The position numbers and the translations under genes were made by a program. Source: an uncultured Armatimonadota bacterium (GTDB lineage: Bacteria; Armatimonadota; Fimbriimonadia; Fimbriimonadales; Fimbriimonadaceae). From it: 40,846 bases of DNA. The DNA is taken from positions 1-40,846 of the forward strand of contig CAIYLG010000001.1 in the NCBI GenBank assembly GCA_903927025.1. Reading direction: 5' to 3'. Positions 26,004-35,358 of the stretch are shown piece after piece. Each line of letters begins with the position of its first letter. Position 1 is the first letter of the stretch. The notes below the pieces were generated by a model. The model searched no databases, was not told the origin of the DNA, and saw only the letters and a list, made by a program, of their open reading frames with translations.

Positions 26004-26623
26004 CGCAATCGAACCTGTTTGAGGAAGGTGATTCTGAGGATGTCCTTCCGAACACACCTGCGCCAGCAGATCAAGATCGGATCCAAGGTGAATTGTCGGA
26101 ACGCGACGAAGATTTGGGCGATGATGATCCCGAAGACGAAATCGAGTTGTTCAGCTTCGCGGAGTCGGACCGCTTGGTTGTCGAGCGATGTCGCAGTGCC
26201 CTGCGAGGATTGCTTGCAAGACCCGACCTGGAGCCTCGATCCATTAGAAACATTGCAACTGTGCTCCAGGCCGTGGAGCGGTTACCGCTCCCGACGCCCG
26301 AATTCTACGGGAGAATCACTACGAAGTCGAACTTCGGCAATTCGTCCGTTTCTCGAACGATAGACATTTCTGAAGACACGTTCAGGCTTGAGGTGCTCGA
26401 GATGTACTCTAGTGACTCGATGGGATCGGATTGGCATTCATCGATCCAATATGAAGTTGGAGTCGGCTGGCGAGACTCTGCAGACGTATACGGGGCGCTC
26501 GAATGGCTCGATCAATTCTCCCAGAGTTCAGAGGTTGGCACCGACGTCGATGAAGATGCACCTCTTATTTGGTCATGTGAAGGTGCGGATGTGGCTTGGG
26601 ATCGACTATTGACGGATCTCTAA
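26000..26623 (+). CDS. Acidic uncharacterised protein with QxxLF N-terminal peptide
   Basis: 207 residues from a GTG (AGGGG about 12 bases upstream). The first ~55 residues are strongly acidic ('SERDEDLGDDDPEDEIELF') and probably disordered; the rest is a mixed alpha/beta domain with a helix 'SDRLVVERCRSALRGLLARP' and several Trp-containing strands. Residues 3-7 are Q-S-N-L-F, fitting the bacterial sliding-clamp-binding consensus QxxLF, of interest because a clamp-like gene lies two genes upstream. The acidic stretch might mimic DNA. Both remarks are inference. No family recognised. Confidence 0.6.
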   Translation: MTQSNLFEEGDSEDVLPNTPAPADQDRIQGELSERDEDLGDDDPEDEIELFSFAESDRLVVERCRSALRGLLARPDLEPRSIRNIATVLQAVERLPLPTPEFYGRITTKSNFGNSSVSRTIDISEDTFRLEVLEMYSSDSMGSDWHSSIQYEVGVGWRDSADVYGALEWLDQFSQSSEVGTDVDEDAPLIWSCEGADVAWDRLLTDL

Positions 26624-26705
26624 AGTCAGGAAGCGAATCTAGCTCCTCTCTTTGATTCGAATGCATCTGGGGGAATCAAGAGTTCCAATCTTCCCATAAT
26701 CTATC

Positions 26706-27527
26706 GTGGCTTCCGTCCTGCTCCATATTCCGCATTCATCGAAGTTCATTCCTCCAGAGTGGCGTTCGATCTTCGTGCTGGATGACGAGGAGTTACAGAA
26801 GGAAATAATCACGATGACAGACAGCTACACCGATGAGCTGTTTGACCTCGGCGGCCGAGCGGATGTCCTTCGGTTTCCAGTATCTCGGCTGCTTGTCGAT
26901 CCTGAGAGGTTCAGAGAGGATTTTGACGAGCCGATGTCCGAGCGGGGAATGGGAGCGGTCTATACAAAAACACACGCTGGAAAGCCCTTAAAGATAGGTT
27001 TCGATCGTGATGCACTTCTTAAAGAATACTACGATCCACTCCATCAGGCCCTTGAAGATTGGGCCGCAATGGCGCTGAAAGAGAATGACACTTGCCTGAT
27101 CATCGATTGCCACTCTTTCCCCTCAGAGCCATTACCATGTGATTTGGATCAGTCGCCAAATCGCCCCGATTTCTGTATTGGAACCACCGCTTTTCACACA
27201 AGCGAAGGGTTAGTGAATGCGATCAAATCCAATTTAGAGATGGTTGGACACTCAGTCTCCATCGACAATCCGTATTCGGGCACGATAGTTCCACTCCTCT
27301 ATCTGTCAAACGAGCCAAGGGTCCAGTCGATCATGATCGAGGTGAATCGACACTTATACATGGACGAGAAGTCTGGAAAGAAGCTTGCTGTGTTTCAAGA
27401 TGTTCAGAGCACAGTGCGTATGGCGCTATCTGTGGCGATCCTGTATCAAATGTTCCCCAAGGACCCATGTGAGCCATCGCAGCCCGCGAGCGATGCGAAA
27501 ATTAAGGAATTCCTTGATTCACTCTAG
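26706..27527 (+). CDS. N-formylglutamate amidohydrolase-family protein
   Basis: 273 residues from a GTG at 26706. Family marks in order: 'VLLHIPHSSKFIPPEW' (metal-binding His region, about 5-20), 'MTDSYTDELFDLG', 'FPVSRLLVDPERF', 'CLIIDCHSFPSE' (metal-binding His, about 139) and 'SIMIEVNRHLYMD' (catalytic Glu region, about 215). In histidine degradation the family removes formate from N-formylglutamate; no hut genes are near, and the position between an acidic unknown gene and a BREX-like operon suggests recruitment to the island, maybe acting on a modified amine or amide. Length is normal. It is followed by a 291-bp gap holding the operon's promoter. Confidence 0.85.
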   Translation: MASVLLHIPHSSKFIPPEWRSIFVLDDEELQKEIITMTDSYTDELFDLGGRADVLRFPVSRLLVDPERFREDFDEPMSERGMGAVYTKTHAGKPLKIGFDRDALLKEYYDPLHQALEDWAAMALKENDTCLIIDCHSFPSEPLPCDLDQSPNRPDFCIGTTAFHTSEGLVNAIKSNLEMVGHSVSIDNPYSGTIVPLLYLSNEPRVQSIMIEVNRHLYMDEKSGKKLAVFQDVQSTVRMALSVAILYQMFPKDPCEPSQPASDAKIKEFLDSL

Positions 27528-27818
27528 GGCATCCTTGCGAACCCCAAAGTTTCCTCCAAGATGGAAGTAGGATCGAATCAGATATTGCCAGCCGCGTTGG
27601 ATTCGCCGAACGCCCGAAGGCGGTCTGTAAAGTTGCAGAAATCAGAATTCTTAAGCATTTGGACATCCTATGAATTTGATGGAATCCGAAATGGTCGGAT
27701 CTACCTTATGTGTCCGAGTTCGATATGAATTGGCGCAAGCAAACTCGCTGTTTACACGAGTTCACAAGAGGATCATCAGTTCTCCGATCTTGCTTGAAAG
27801 TGTATCCTTGAGCCCACG
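27528..27818. other. Intergenic region before the BREX-like operon
   Basis: 291 bp. It contains a 55-codon frame (27561-27728, 'MEVGSNQILPAALDS...') without a convincing ribosome binding site, too weak to call. A promoter-like pair, TTGGCG (27730-27735) and TTACAC (27752-27757) with 16 bases between, lies about 60 bp before the brxC start, but both boxes are poor. No palindrome or repeat stands out. Confidence 0.35.
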
Positions 27819-30800
27819 ATGAAGTACGCAGACCTATTTACTTTGAACGCAATCGAATCAATCATTGAGATTGCGGACGCAGTTGAAGCGGAGAAAGCTC
27901 ACCAGCATGTCTCCACCTTTGTCGTTACCCCTTCTCTAGCCCGTGACCTCACTGAGATCGTGGTTCCTCTTCTTGATCCATCTTCCAACGCTGAAGGAAA
28001 GGGCCTGTTCATCGTTGGAAACTACGGAACGGGAAAGAGCCACTTGATGTCGTTCATTTCCGTCATTGCGGAAAATGCCGATTCGCTTGGGTGGCTTCGA
28101 GAGCCCCAATATGCTGACTCCCTTAAAGCCATCGCTGGCAAGTACATCGTTCGTCGACATGATATCAATGTCGTCGATCCTGCATCCATTACGCTTTACG
28201 ATGTCATCGCCCAGGAACTAACCAAACTGTGCGTCAGCTCTGGTGTCAATTTCGCGTTCAAGCCCAGCAACCAACTCGTTGACCTAAAGGGTGAGCTCCA
28301 GCTATTCATGACCGCTTTCGAAACGGTTCATCCTGATAAAAGCGTGCTGCTTGTGATTGACGAGGTTCTCGATCACCTACGTCGCCTCACCGATCCTCAG
28401 CTGATTCGAGACCTTGGAACATTACGAGCACTTGGTGAATTTTCGGATGGCAGCCGCCTCAAGTTCATGGCGGGCGTCCAGCAGTCGCTCTTCAATAATC
28501 AGCGCTTCCAACACGTCGCTGCTGAAATCAGCCGCATTCGGCAACGGTATGCCGATGTTGTCATAGACAGCAAGGGAGTTGAGCAACTTATTCAATCCTT
28601 TCTTTTCGAAAAGACGTCTGCTCAAAAATCCAATGTCAAGGAGATCCTCCTCAAGCAGAGGGACCTTTTCGAAATCATCGGTCAAGAGATTGATCGGTTC
28701 GTGAACCTTTTCCCTGTTCATCCCAAATTCATCGAAGAATTTGTCCGTATGACTGTTGTTGAAAAACGCGGAATATTGAAGGTACTGACAGCCGAAGGAA
28801 GAGCTCTCCAGCCGCTAGAGGTCGAAGAAGGTGTCCCATCGCTCATCACTGCTGATAAATATTGGCCACACATTGAACGAGACAAGGGCCTTGATGCCGA
28901 CTATGAAGTCCGACAAGTCAAACAGAACGTTGCAACTCTAAAATCTCGAATTGACGTTTCGATTCCAGAAGTGGATCGAGTGCCTGCTACTCGTTTAGTC
29001 GAAGCACTTGCTGTAAACCGCCTCACCACAGCGACGAAGAAGGAACAGATCGGTCTTACTCCAGGTGATCTCAAAGATTCTTTGCTTTGGTTTACGCCTA
29101 TCCCAATGCGGGACTCAAGCTTTCTTACCAAACAGGCGAAGAGTCTCCTGGAAAAAGTTCGAGAAGCGGCAAACGGGCAATTCCTGACTAAATCGCCAAC
29201 ATCTGACCATTACTATATCGACCCGACACTCAACCGAGACTTCGAGCAAGAAGTCCATACAGAGTCCAGAACGCTTTCACCAGACGTAATTCAGCGCTAC
29301 CTCAACGAGTTAGTGACCAGGGCGCTAGACATGACCAACGAGTCACCCGTCGTTGAAAACCGTTTATACAATGCGGCAGTGCAGTGGGTCGATAAGAACG
29401 TCGAACGACCAGGCTGGTTCTTCTTTGGATACCCGAACCTTCGCTCGACAGGTAATCCACCAAAGGATTTCTACATCTTCATCTGTCCTTCGACTCGAAT
29501 CCAAAACTATAAAGAGCACTTCACGCCCGAGCGGGACGAAGCCTACTGGTACCTAGAAGGGTTCCCCTCAGCTCGATTTGAGCAGTCTGAGAAGGACCGC
29601 GAGGACTTTTCTGCCCAATGGCTTGATAAATTGCGCATCTACACAGCAGCAAGAGAGCGAGCTTCTGCAGTCCGCAAGGGGCAAGATGAGCACGCGGCAT
29701 ATTCGGCAATCGCTGAACGCATCCTAAGGGAACTCCTTCCTGAATTCAATTCTCACGCGAATGATTGGGTGACGGTTCAGTACGACCAAGAGAAGAAACC
29801 TTTGGGCGTTTGGATGAATGAAGTGGATCCGAACAACCTCAATGCCAGCTTCCAGACGAAATTCAAGAGCCTCAACCAGTGGTGGTTTGCCGCCGCATTT
29901 GCTCATAAATTCCCAGACTATCCGCGCTTTACCATGGTGCAGACAGAATCTACAAGACCATTTAATGCACGGGCGGCCATTGAAATCATTACGGAAACGG
30001 GATTTGGCATCAAAGGAACCGAGCAAGGCAAATGTGTTCTTAACGCTCTCGGGCTTTATTCGGGAGGTGTCCGTGCCTACGATCAGTCGCCGTGGCTAAA
30101 GGAGGTCAAGGCCAGGCTCTCCAACCTAGGGGACGGCCAATACATCAATGCCTCAGACCTATTCGAAGAAAAAGATGGTCGTAAGTGGTTCAAGGGTGAA
30201 AACCTCGAAGCGGAATGGCTTCTTGTCGCATTGGTCGCTGGCATTGCTGAAGGTGATCTGATCATCGTCGGCAAGCAGAACAATCTGTACGACGCATCAA
30301 AGTTGAGCGATCTGTTCGGCGCGCTCAGAACGGTCGAAGACGTTGTTCGAATCGGAAAACCGAAGAGCCGTCCTCAAGAAGAGTGGAAAGCTCTGTTTGG
30401 GGTCCTCGGCCTCAACAAAGGTGAGCTTGCCCATGAAAGCAAACTCGATCAAGCGATCGGCGGTTTTGTTGACGCATGCAACGTGCGCATCGAAAAGCTT
30501 GTCAGGCTCCAAGAAATCTATAAGAACCCATTGCCTTTCCAAATGCTGGATCAAGGGGCGCCTGAGGGTTTAACGTCCAGGATCCAGACATTGAAAATTG
30601 TCCAGGATCAGCTTGAGTCACTCAAGAACTTGAACTCCAAGGCGAAGATGACGAATCTTCGTCTGTCAACAACCGATATAAAGAGGTTCGGCGACCTGTT
30701 TACCGAATGCAGTGAATTGCAGAATCTTGATGATTTGCTTGCGAAGCACGGTCCGATTCTCGGAGCAATAAAGCGCTATGACGCGATTCTGAAGGACAGG

Positions 30801-31589
30801 GGAGCAGAATATGAGGCGGCAAGTACGGCGTTGGCGACGGCTTTGCATTCGGTTTACGGATCACCACAGACTCTTGCAGACAGAACTCAAGACATTGAAT
30901 CCCTCATCGAATCAGCCAAAACCCTTGCGCTTTCCACTTATCAGGAACTCCACAAGAAGCATCGGCTTGATGCCGCGGGCCTTAAAAGGAAACAGCTTCT
31001 GACAAATGGTACGGCATTTAAGCAGTTCAGAGCTCTGTCGTCCATAAGTAACTTTGGGACTACTAAGCTAGACAGTGCCTACGCCAAACTGGAAAGCTTG
31101 ACCCCCTACAGCCCTGCGTCAGATGAGCAGTTGCTCAAGTCTGCCACGTCCCTTCACCCAATAGACGGGTTTGACCCAAGCAAATTGACTTCTGACTTGA
31201 GTGCGGTTGAATTGCTGGAATCATGCGAAAAGGAACTCGATGCGACGCTTGGAGGGTGGGTGCAAAACCTGCTAAGCGACCTAGACTCCGATCCAATGGT
31301 CCAAGCGAGCATCTCGGCACTGTCGGAAAATGAAAAGAAAGGAATTAATGAATTCCTCAATACACACAAGCTTCCCGACGTGATTGACACCACTTTCATC
31401 TCAGCAGTGAATCAAGTCTTCAGGGGTGTCAAAAAGAGAGTGATCAAGAAAGATGCCTTTACGAAGGCGATCTTTGGGGATGGCGTACCTTTGCGACCTG
31501 ACGACCTCAAACAGCGCGTCAGCGAATGGATAACGTCACAGTTAGATAACGAGGACCCAATGCAAATTCGATTCGTGGTGGAAGAATGA
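27819..31589 (+). CDS. brxC: BREX-type large P-loop ATPase (BrxC/PglY-like, DUF6079 type)
   Basis: 1256 residues. The Walker A is 'GNYGTGKS' (67-74) in 'GLFIVGNYGTGKSHLMSFI', the Walker B 'VLLVIDEVLDHL' (about 175-187). The N-terminal 'ADLFTLNAIESIIEIADAVE' and the long helical remainder are typical of BrxC/PglY ATPases of the DUF6079 kind found in type 3 BREX. In BREX this ATPase is essential for blocking phage DNA replication and, in type 1, for host methylation; its exact activity is unresolved. The ATG at 27819 is taken; a ribosome binding site is not obvious. First gene of a coupled operon: its TGA overlaps the next ATG by four bases (ATGA, 31586-31589). Composition is more AT-rich than the genes before 23900. 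Confidence 0.85.
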   Translation: MKYADLFTLNAIESIIEIADAVEAEKAHQHVSTFVVTPSLARDLTEIVVPLLDPSSNAEGKGLFIVGNYGTGKSHLMSFISVIAENADSLGWLREPQYADSLKAIAGKYIVRRHDINVVDPASITLYDVIAQELTKLCVSSGVNFAFKPSNQLVDLKGELQLFMTAFETVHPDKSVLLVIDEVLDHLRRLTDPQLIRDLGTLRALGEFSDGSRLKFMAGVQQSLFNNQRFQHVAAEISRIRQRYADVVIDSKGVEQLIQSFLFEKTSAQKSNVKEILLKQRDLFEIIGQEIDRFVNLFPVHPKFIEEFVRMTVVEKRGILKVLTAEGRALQPLEVEEGVPSLITADKYWPHIERDKGLDADYEVRQVKQNVATLKSRIDVSIPEVDRVPATRLVEALAVNRLTTATKKEQIGLTPGDLKDSLLWFTPIPMRDSSFLTKQAKSLLEKVREAANGQFLTKSPTSDHYYIDPTLNRDFEQEVHTESRTLSPDVIQRYLNELVTRALDMTNESPVVENRLYNAAVQWVDKNVERPGWFFFGYPNLRSTGNPPKDFYIFICPSTRIQNYKEHFTPERDEAYWYLEGFPSARFEQSEKDREDFSAQWLDKLRIYTAARERASAVRKGQDEHAAYSAIAERILRELLPEFNSHANDWVTVQYDQEKKPLGVWMNEVDPNNLNASFQTKFKSLNQWWFAAAFAHKFPDYPRFTMVQTESTRPFNARAAIEIITETGFGIKGTEQGKCVLNALGLYSGGVRAYDQSPWLKEVKARLSNLGDGQYINASDLFEEKDGRKWFKGENLEAEWLLVALVAGIAEGDLIIVGKQNNLYDASKLSDLFGALRTVEDVVRIGKPKSRPQEEWKALFGVLGLNKGELAHESKLDQAIGGFVDACNVRIEKLVRLQEIYKNPLPFQMLDQGAPEGLTSRIQTLKIVQDQLESLKNLNSKAKMTNLRLSTTDIKRFGDLFTECSELQNLDDLLAKHGPILGAIKRYDAILKDRGAEYEAASTALATALHSVYGSPQTLADRTQDIESLIESAKTLALSTYQELHKKHRLDAAGLKRKQLLTNGTAFKQFRALSSISNFGTTKLDSAYAKLESLTPYSPASDEQLLKSATSLHPIDGFDPSKLTSDLSAVELLESCEKELDATLGGWVQNLLSDLDSDPMVQASISALSENEKKGINEFLNTHKLPDVIDTTFISAVNQVFRGVKKRVIKKDAFTKAIFGDGVPLRPDDLKQRVSEWITSQLDNEDPMQIRFVVEE

Positions 31590-32452
31590 AGTGGGCCATC
31601 CATTTCTGGACGGCCCTTAAGGTTCGCCTTGGCGGTCATATGAATTACGAGTCAATGACTCCATCCACAGAGGCTCCGACCCAAGGACACCAACCCAATT
31701 ATAGCGCAAGTCCAACTGCGCCTCAGCTTAGTCCTCTGGAACGGACGCGTATATGGCAAAAGTGGGAGGCAGTTGCCCCGAGTCGGATGGCGGCCTTCGT
31801 GGAACTAACTGACTCGTGCCCTCTCGAACCTGCGGGCAGATACATTTGGGCCACACACCTCTCTGCATCGATCGCCCCTGCATTACATACGTTCGAAGTT
31901 GCACTACGAAATGCAATGCATAGCGCGCTGAGCGATTACTACCAACGTGCAGATTGGTATGCGATACCTCAATTCTTTCAGCCACAAGAGGGTGGGTTGA
32001 TTAAAACCGCGATAGGGAACGCAAAGAACAAGGCCAAGAAAGCGAATCGACCTCATACGCCCGATGACGTTGTTTCCGAACTTATGCTCGGCTTCTGGTG
32101 CGGGCTCCTCAATAGTCCGTATGACACATCCGTTTTCCGTCCCTGCCTTTCTCGCGGGTTCCGAAACCTTCCTGCTCCGCTTAAGGTCCGATCCGACCTC
32201 AATAGCAAGGTCGTAGAGTTCAAGCGAATTAGGAATCGCGTCTTCCATCACGAGCCGATCTGGAACTACCCTGGAATCGACCAGGTAGAAGCGGAGCTCT
32301 GGGTTCTTGCGGAGGCCTTATATCCCGAGTACTCCATCCTAAGCCAGGACCAATCGCATTTTCAACAGATCTTCCACAATCGCTCGGCGTGCAAGGTAGC
32401 ACTGGATAATTGCCTTGCGATGTGTGTAGCACAAGGACGAATCCTACCATGA
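31586..32452 (+). CDS. Abi-like HEPN-domain protein (probable RNase effector) within the BREX operon
   Basis: 288 residues. After a ~50-residue variable N-terminus comes an all-helical domain with 'ALHTFEVALRNAMHSALSDY' (about 95-115), 'DDVVSELMLGFWCGLL' and the HEPN-type catalytic motif in 'FKRIRNRVFHHEPIWN' (about 213-228), where R-N-R-V-F-H is R-x4-H, as in Abi-like proteins. HEPN domains are metal-independent RNases in many abortive-infection and toxin systems. The ATG at 31586 overlaps the brxC stop (ATGA) and its own stop overlaps the methyltransferase start (ATGA), so it is translated as part of the operon; a second ATG at 31640 is possible. It has no counterpart in the standard BREX type 3 set. 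Confidence 0.8.
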   Translation: MKWAIHFWTALKVRLGGHMNYESMTPSTEAPTQGHQPNYSASPTAPQLSPLERTRIWQKWEAVAPSRMAAFVELTDSCPLEPAGRYIWATHLSASIAPALHTFEVALRNAMHSALSDYYQRADWYAIPQFFQPQEGGLIKTAIGNAKNKAKKANRPHTPDDVVSELMLGFWCGLLNSPYDTSVFRPCLSRGFRNLPAPLKVRSDLNSKVVEFKRIRNRVFHHEPIWNYPGIDQVEAELWVLAEALYPEYSILSQDQSHFQQIFHNRSACKVALDNCLAMCVAQGRILP

Positions 32453-35346
32453 ACGACAGGCTTTTCGAATTCGAACCTCCAACTTGGCATTCGTCCAATG
32501 AACTAACCTCCGAGAAAAAAGCCGAGTACAGGCGACGGCTAGCCGAAAAGCTCCGTGACCCCGCGTTCAGGAGCATTGAGGGCTTCCCAATCGGAACTGA
32601 TGAAGCGATTCTGGCCTTGTCTGATCCACCTAACTACACTGCATGTCCTAATCCGTTTATTGACGAATGGCTTTCGGAGAACGCCAAGCCGTATGACCCC
32701 GAAACAGACAACTACCACAGAGTGCCGTTTGCTGCGGATGTGAGTGAGGGTAAGAGTCACCCGATCTACAGCGCGCACGGTTACCACACCAAGGTGCCCC
32801 ACCGTGCAATCATGCGCTATGTGCTCCACTACACCGAACCTGGAGAAGTCGTTTATGACGGGTTCTGCGGTACGGGAATGACGGGAGTAGCGGCACAACT
32901 TTGCGGAGACAAAGCCGAGGTCGAGGCCCTTGGTTCCGACTCGAAGAGTGGCACACCTGGAGACTACAAGGTAGACGGCAATGGCAACATTTGGGACCGA
33001 GCAGCGTGGGAATCTAACCAGGCAATAAGGGCAGGACGACCGAATCCGCACCCTTTTTTGACCGATCCACAGCCGTTCAGCAAACTTGGGGCACGCAAGG
33101 CGATTCTCAATGACTTGTCCCCTTCCGCTACATTCATCGCTTACAACTATAACGCTCCCGTGGATGCCATAGCGTTCGAGCTTGAAGCAAAACGCATCTT
33201 GGCAGATTCCGAAGCGGAGTGCGGCTGGATGTACACGACCCTTCACCGTGAGCCAGGCAAATGGAATGACGCCGAATGGGACGCATTCGTGGCTCAGGCA
33301 GCAAACGAGTTATCTAAATGCACCGATGTACAATCGGTAAAAGCTTACTTACTTCAAATCGGCCAAGGTGCTGCCTTAGGTCACGTTGAATTCATGGTCT
33401 GGTCCGACGTGCTCCTTTGTCCCCAATGTGCGGGCGACATTGTATTCTTCGACGCCGCGTCTGATCCAACCTCAGGTGCAGTAGCCGAGAGCTTTCCTTG
33501 CCCAACTTGCCGTGCGGAGGTAACTAAGCGGAGCTGTGGAATGAAGAAGGTCTCTGTTTACGATCGAGATCTGGATCGATCTGTATCGGTTCCCGCTCAA
33601 GAAGCTGTGCGAATAACATATTCAGCGTCAGGAAAACGGCACGAGAAGAAAACAGACTCGTTCGACCTAGCTATAACAGCCTTAAGTGATGTTTTGCCGA
33701 TCCTTGACTCGTTTCCAAAGGGAGAATTGCCCCACATGCATATGACGCATGAACGTGCGAGCATGGCCAATAAGGGAATTTCGCACATTCATCACTTTCA
33801 TACGGCCCGCTCACGCCGTGCCTTAGCTACGTTGTGGCGATTGGCAGGAACTGTTCGAGACGACAGACTCCGCAGGTTCGTGTATTTTACGGTTGATCAG
33901 ACAATCTGGGGCCTTTCTAAGCTTGCTAGATTTGTTCCGACCCACTTTTCTCAAGTCAATCAATACTTGAACGGTGTTTACTATATAGGTTCGCTAAGGG
34001 CAGAGGTAGCACCAGATTACATTCTTTCTGGGAAAGTGAAACGGCTCACAGCTCTCTTCAGTAGGTTTATGCCCTTTTCGCAGAACCTTGTCCTCACGGG
34101 TTCATGCTCGACTGCCTTACCTCGCCCTCAATCACTGGACTACATATTCACTGATCCTCCCTTTGGAGAAAACATTTATTACGCTGATCTTAATTTTCTT
34201 GTTGAGTCCTGGTACGGGCTAATGACAGATGCTAAACCCGAAGCAATCGTCGATCAAGCCAAGAAGAAGGCTCTTATCCACTACCAGCAGGCGATGACGG
34301 CATGTTTTAGAGCGTATTACGAAGCTCTGAAACCAGGCAGGTGGATGACGGTGGAGTTTTCGAATTCCTCTAATGCAGTTTGGAATGCGATTCAGGAAGG
34401 CCTGGAGAAGGTGGGATTTGTTGTAGCCGACATTCGTATCCTAGATCGCTTAAGCGGCTCCTACCGTCAAGTTACGGCGACGAGCGCTGTCAAGCAAGAC
34501 CTTATTATCTCTTGCTACAAGCCGACAGACCGTTTTATAAGGGAATTCTCTACACACAAGGGATCTGTAGCGGGAGTACGAGAATTTGTGGAACAGCACC
34601 TTGAAATGGTTCCTGTTGCACCAATCACAAAGGCGGGAAAAATTGAAAGCCTTACGGAGCGCACCCATAGTGTTTTATATGACCGTATGGTTGGCTATCA
34701 CCTGGTGCACGGGGCACCGATACCTCTAAGCGCCGTCGAGTTTGAGAGCCTACTAATTGAACGCTTCTACAAGGAAGATGGAATGTGGTTTTTGCCGAAT
34801 CAGTTGGCGAGTTACCAAGCACGGAAGATGCGGGGAGCAGAACCCGAACAGCTGGCTTTTTATGTCCAGGATGAAAAGAGTGCTGTTCGATGGGTCCGCA
34901 CGGAGTTGGACGAATCCCAGCAGACCCTAGGCGAACTTACCCCTAAGTTCATGCGAGAGCTCAAGGAATGGCCGAATACCGAGCCTCGACCTGAATTGCG
35001 AGATTTAATGAAGGAGTACTTTATTCAGAACTTGGACGGGAGCTGGGCGATCCCCGATCCTGAGAACGAGGAGCATCTCGCCACACTGCGTCGCAACCAG
35101 ATGTTGAAGCTCTTCCGTGTTTATGCCACCGACAAGGGCAAACTGACATCCTTCCGCAAAGAGGCTGTCATCGAGGGCTTTAAGCACTGCTGGCAGACCA
35201 AGCAATACGGCGTCATCGTCAAAGTCGCTAAACGCATGAAAGAGGCTGACTTACATTCGGACCGTGAACTTATGCAGTTCTACGATGTTGCCAACGACAT
35301 GACCCCTGAAGACGAGGGCGGCCAGCTTGAACTGGTGATGGACTGA
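32449..35346 (+). CDS. pglX: BREX-type DNA adenine methyltransferase (PglX/PglXI-like) with zinc ribbon
   Basis: 965 residues. The SAM-binding motif is 'VVYDGFCGTGMTGVAAQLCG' (about 134-153) and the catalytic motif 'IFTDPPFGENIYYADL' (DPPF about 569-572), i.e. amino-methyltransferase motifs in the order I then IV, with about 420 residues between them. This insert holds a zinc ribbon (CPQC at about 324, CPTC at about 350). The N-terminal 'GTDEAILALSDPPNYTACPN' also carries a DPP. COG1743-type enzymes with a Zn ribbon are the PglXI of type 3 BREX, which methylates host DNA for self-recognition; the target is unknown. I use the ATG at 32449, overlapping the previous TGA; the longer frame (32410) adds an unlikely Cys-rich start. 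The typical DUF1156 N-terminus is not evident. Confidence 0.85.
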   Translation: MNDRLFEFEPPTWHSSNELTSEKKAEYRRRLAEKLRDPAFRSIEGFPIGTDEAILALSDPPNYTACPNPFIDEWLSENAKPYDPETDNYHRVPFAADVSEGKSHPIYSAHGYHTKVPHRAIMRYVLHYTEPGEVVYDGFCGTGMTGVAAQLCGDKAEVEALGSDSKSGTPGDYKVDGNGNIWDRAAWESNQAIRAGRPNPHPFLTDPQPFSKLGARKAILNDLSPSATFIAYNYNAPVDAIAFELEAKRILADSEAECGWMYTTLHREPGKWNDAEWDAFVAQAANELSKCTDVQSVKAYLLQIGQGAALGHVEFMVWSDVLLCPQCAGDIVFFDAASDPTSGAVAESFPCPTCRAEVTKRSCGMKKVSVYDRDLDRSVSVPAQEAVRITYSASGKRHEKKTDSFDLAITALSDVLPILDSFPKGELPHMHMTHERASMANKGISHIHHFHTARSRRALATLWRLAGTVRDDRLRRFVYFTVDQTIWGLSKLARFVPTHFSQVNQYLNGVYYIGSLRAEVAPDYILSGKVKRLTALFSRFMPFSQNLVLTGSCSTALPRPQSLDYIFTDPPFGENIYYADLNFLVESWYGLMTDAKPEAIVDQAKKKALIHYQQAMTACFRAYYEALKPGRWMTVEFSNSSNAVWNAIQEGLEKVGFVVADIRILDRLSGSYRQVTATSAVKQDLIISCYKPTDRFIREFSTHKGSVAGVREFVEQHLEMVPVAPITKAGKIESLTERTHSVLYDRMVGYHLVHGAPIPLSAVEFESLLIERFYKEDGMWFLPNQLASYQARKMRGAEPEQLAFYVQDEKSAVRWVRTELDESQQTLGELTPKFMRELKEWPNTEPRPELRDLMKEYFIQNLDGSWAIPDPENEEHLATLRRNQMLKLFRVYATDKGKLTSFRKEAVIEGFKHCWQTKQYGVIVKVAKRMKEADLHSDRELMQFYDVANDMTPEDEGGQLELVMD

Positions 35347-35358
35347 TGGTAGAAGCGA

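Noticed and set aside
27561-27728. 55-codon frame upstream of brxC
   Set aside because: Some protein-like residues ('FDGIRNGRIYLMCPSS') but no ribosome binding site; also too short and dissimilar to be brxF. Kept only as a note.
31586-32452. HEPN gene as half of a HEPN-MNT toxin-antitoxin pair
   Set aside because: No small nucleotidyltransferase (G-S-x-A-R-G) gene is adjacent; its neighbours are brxC and pglX.
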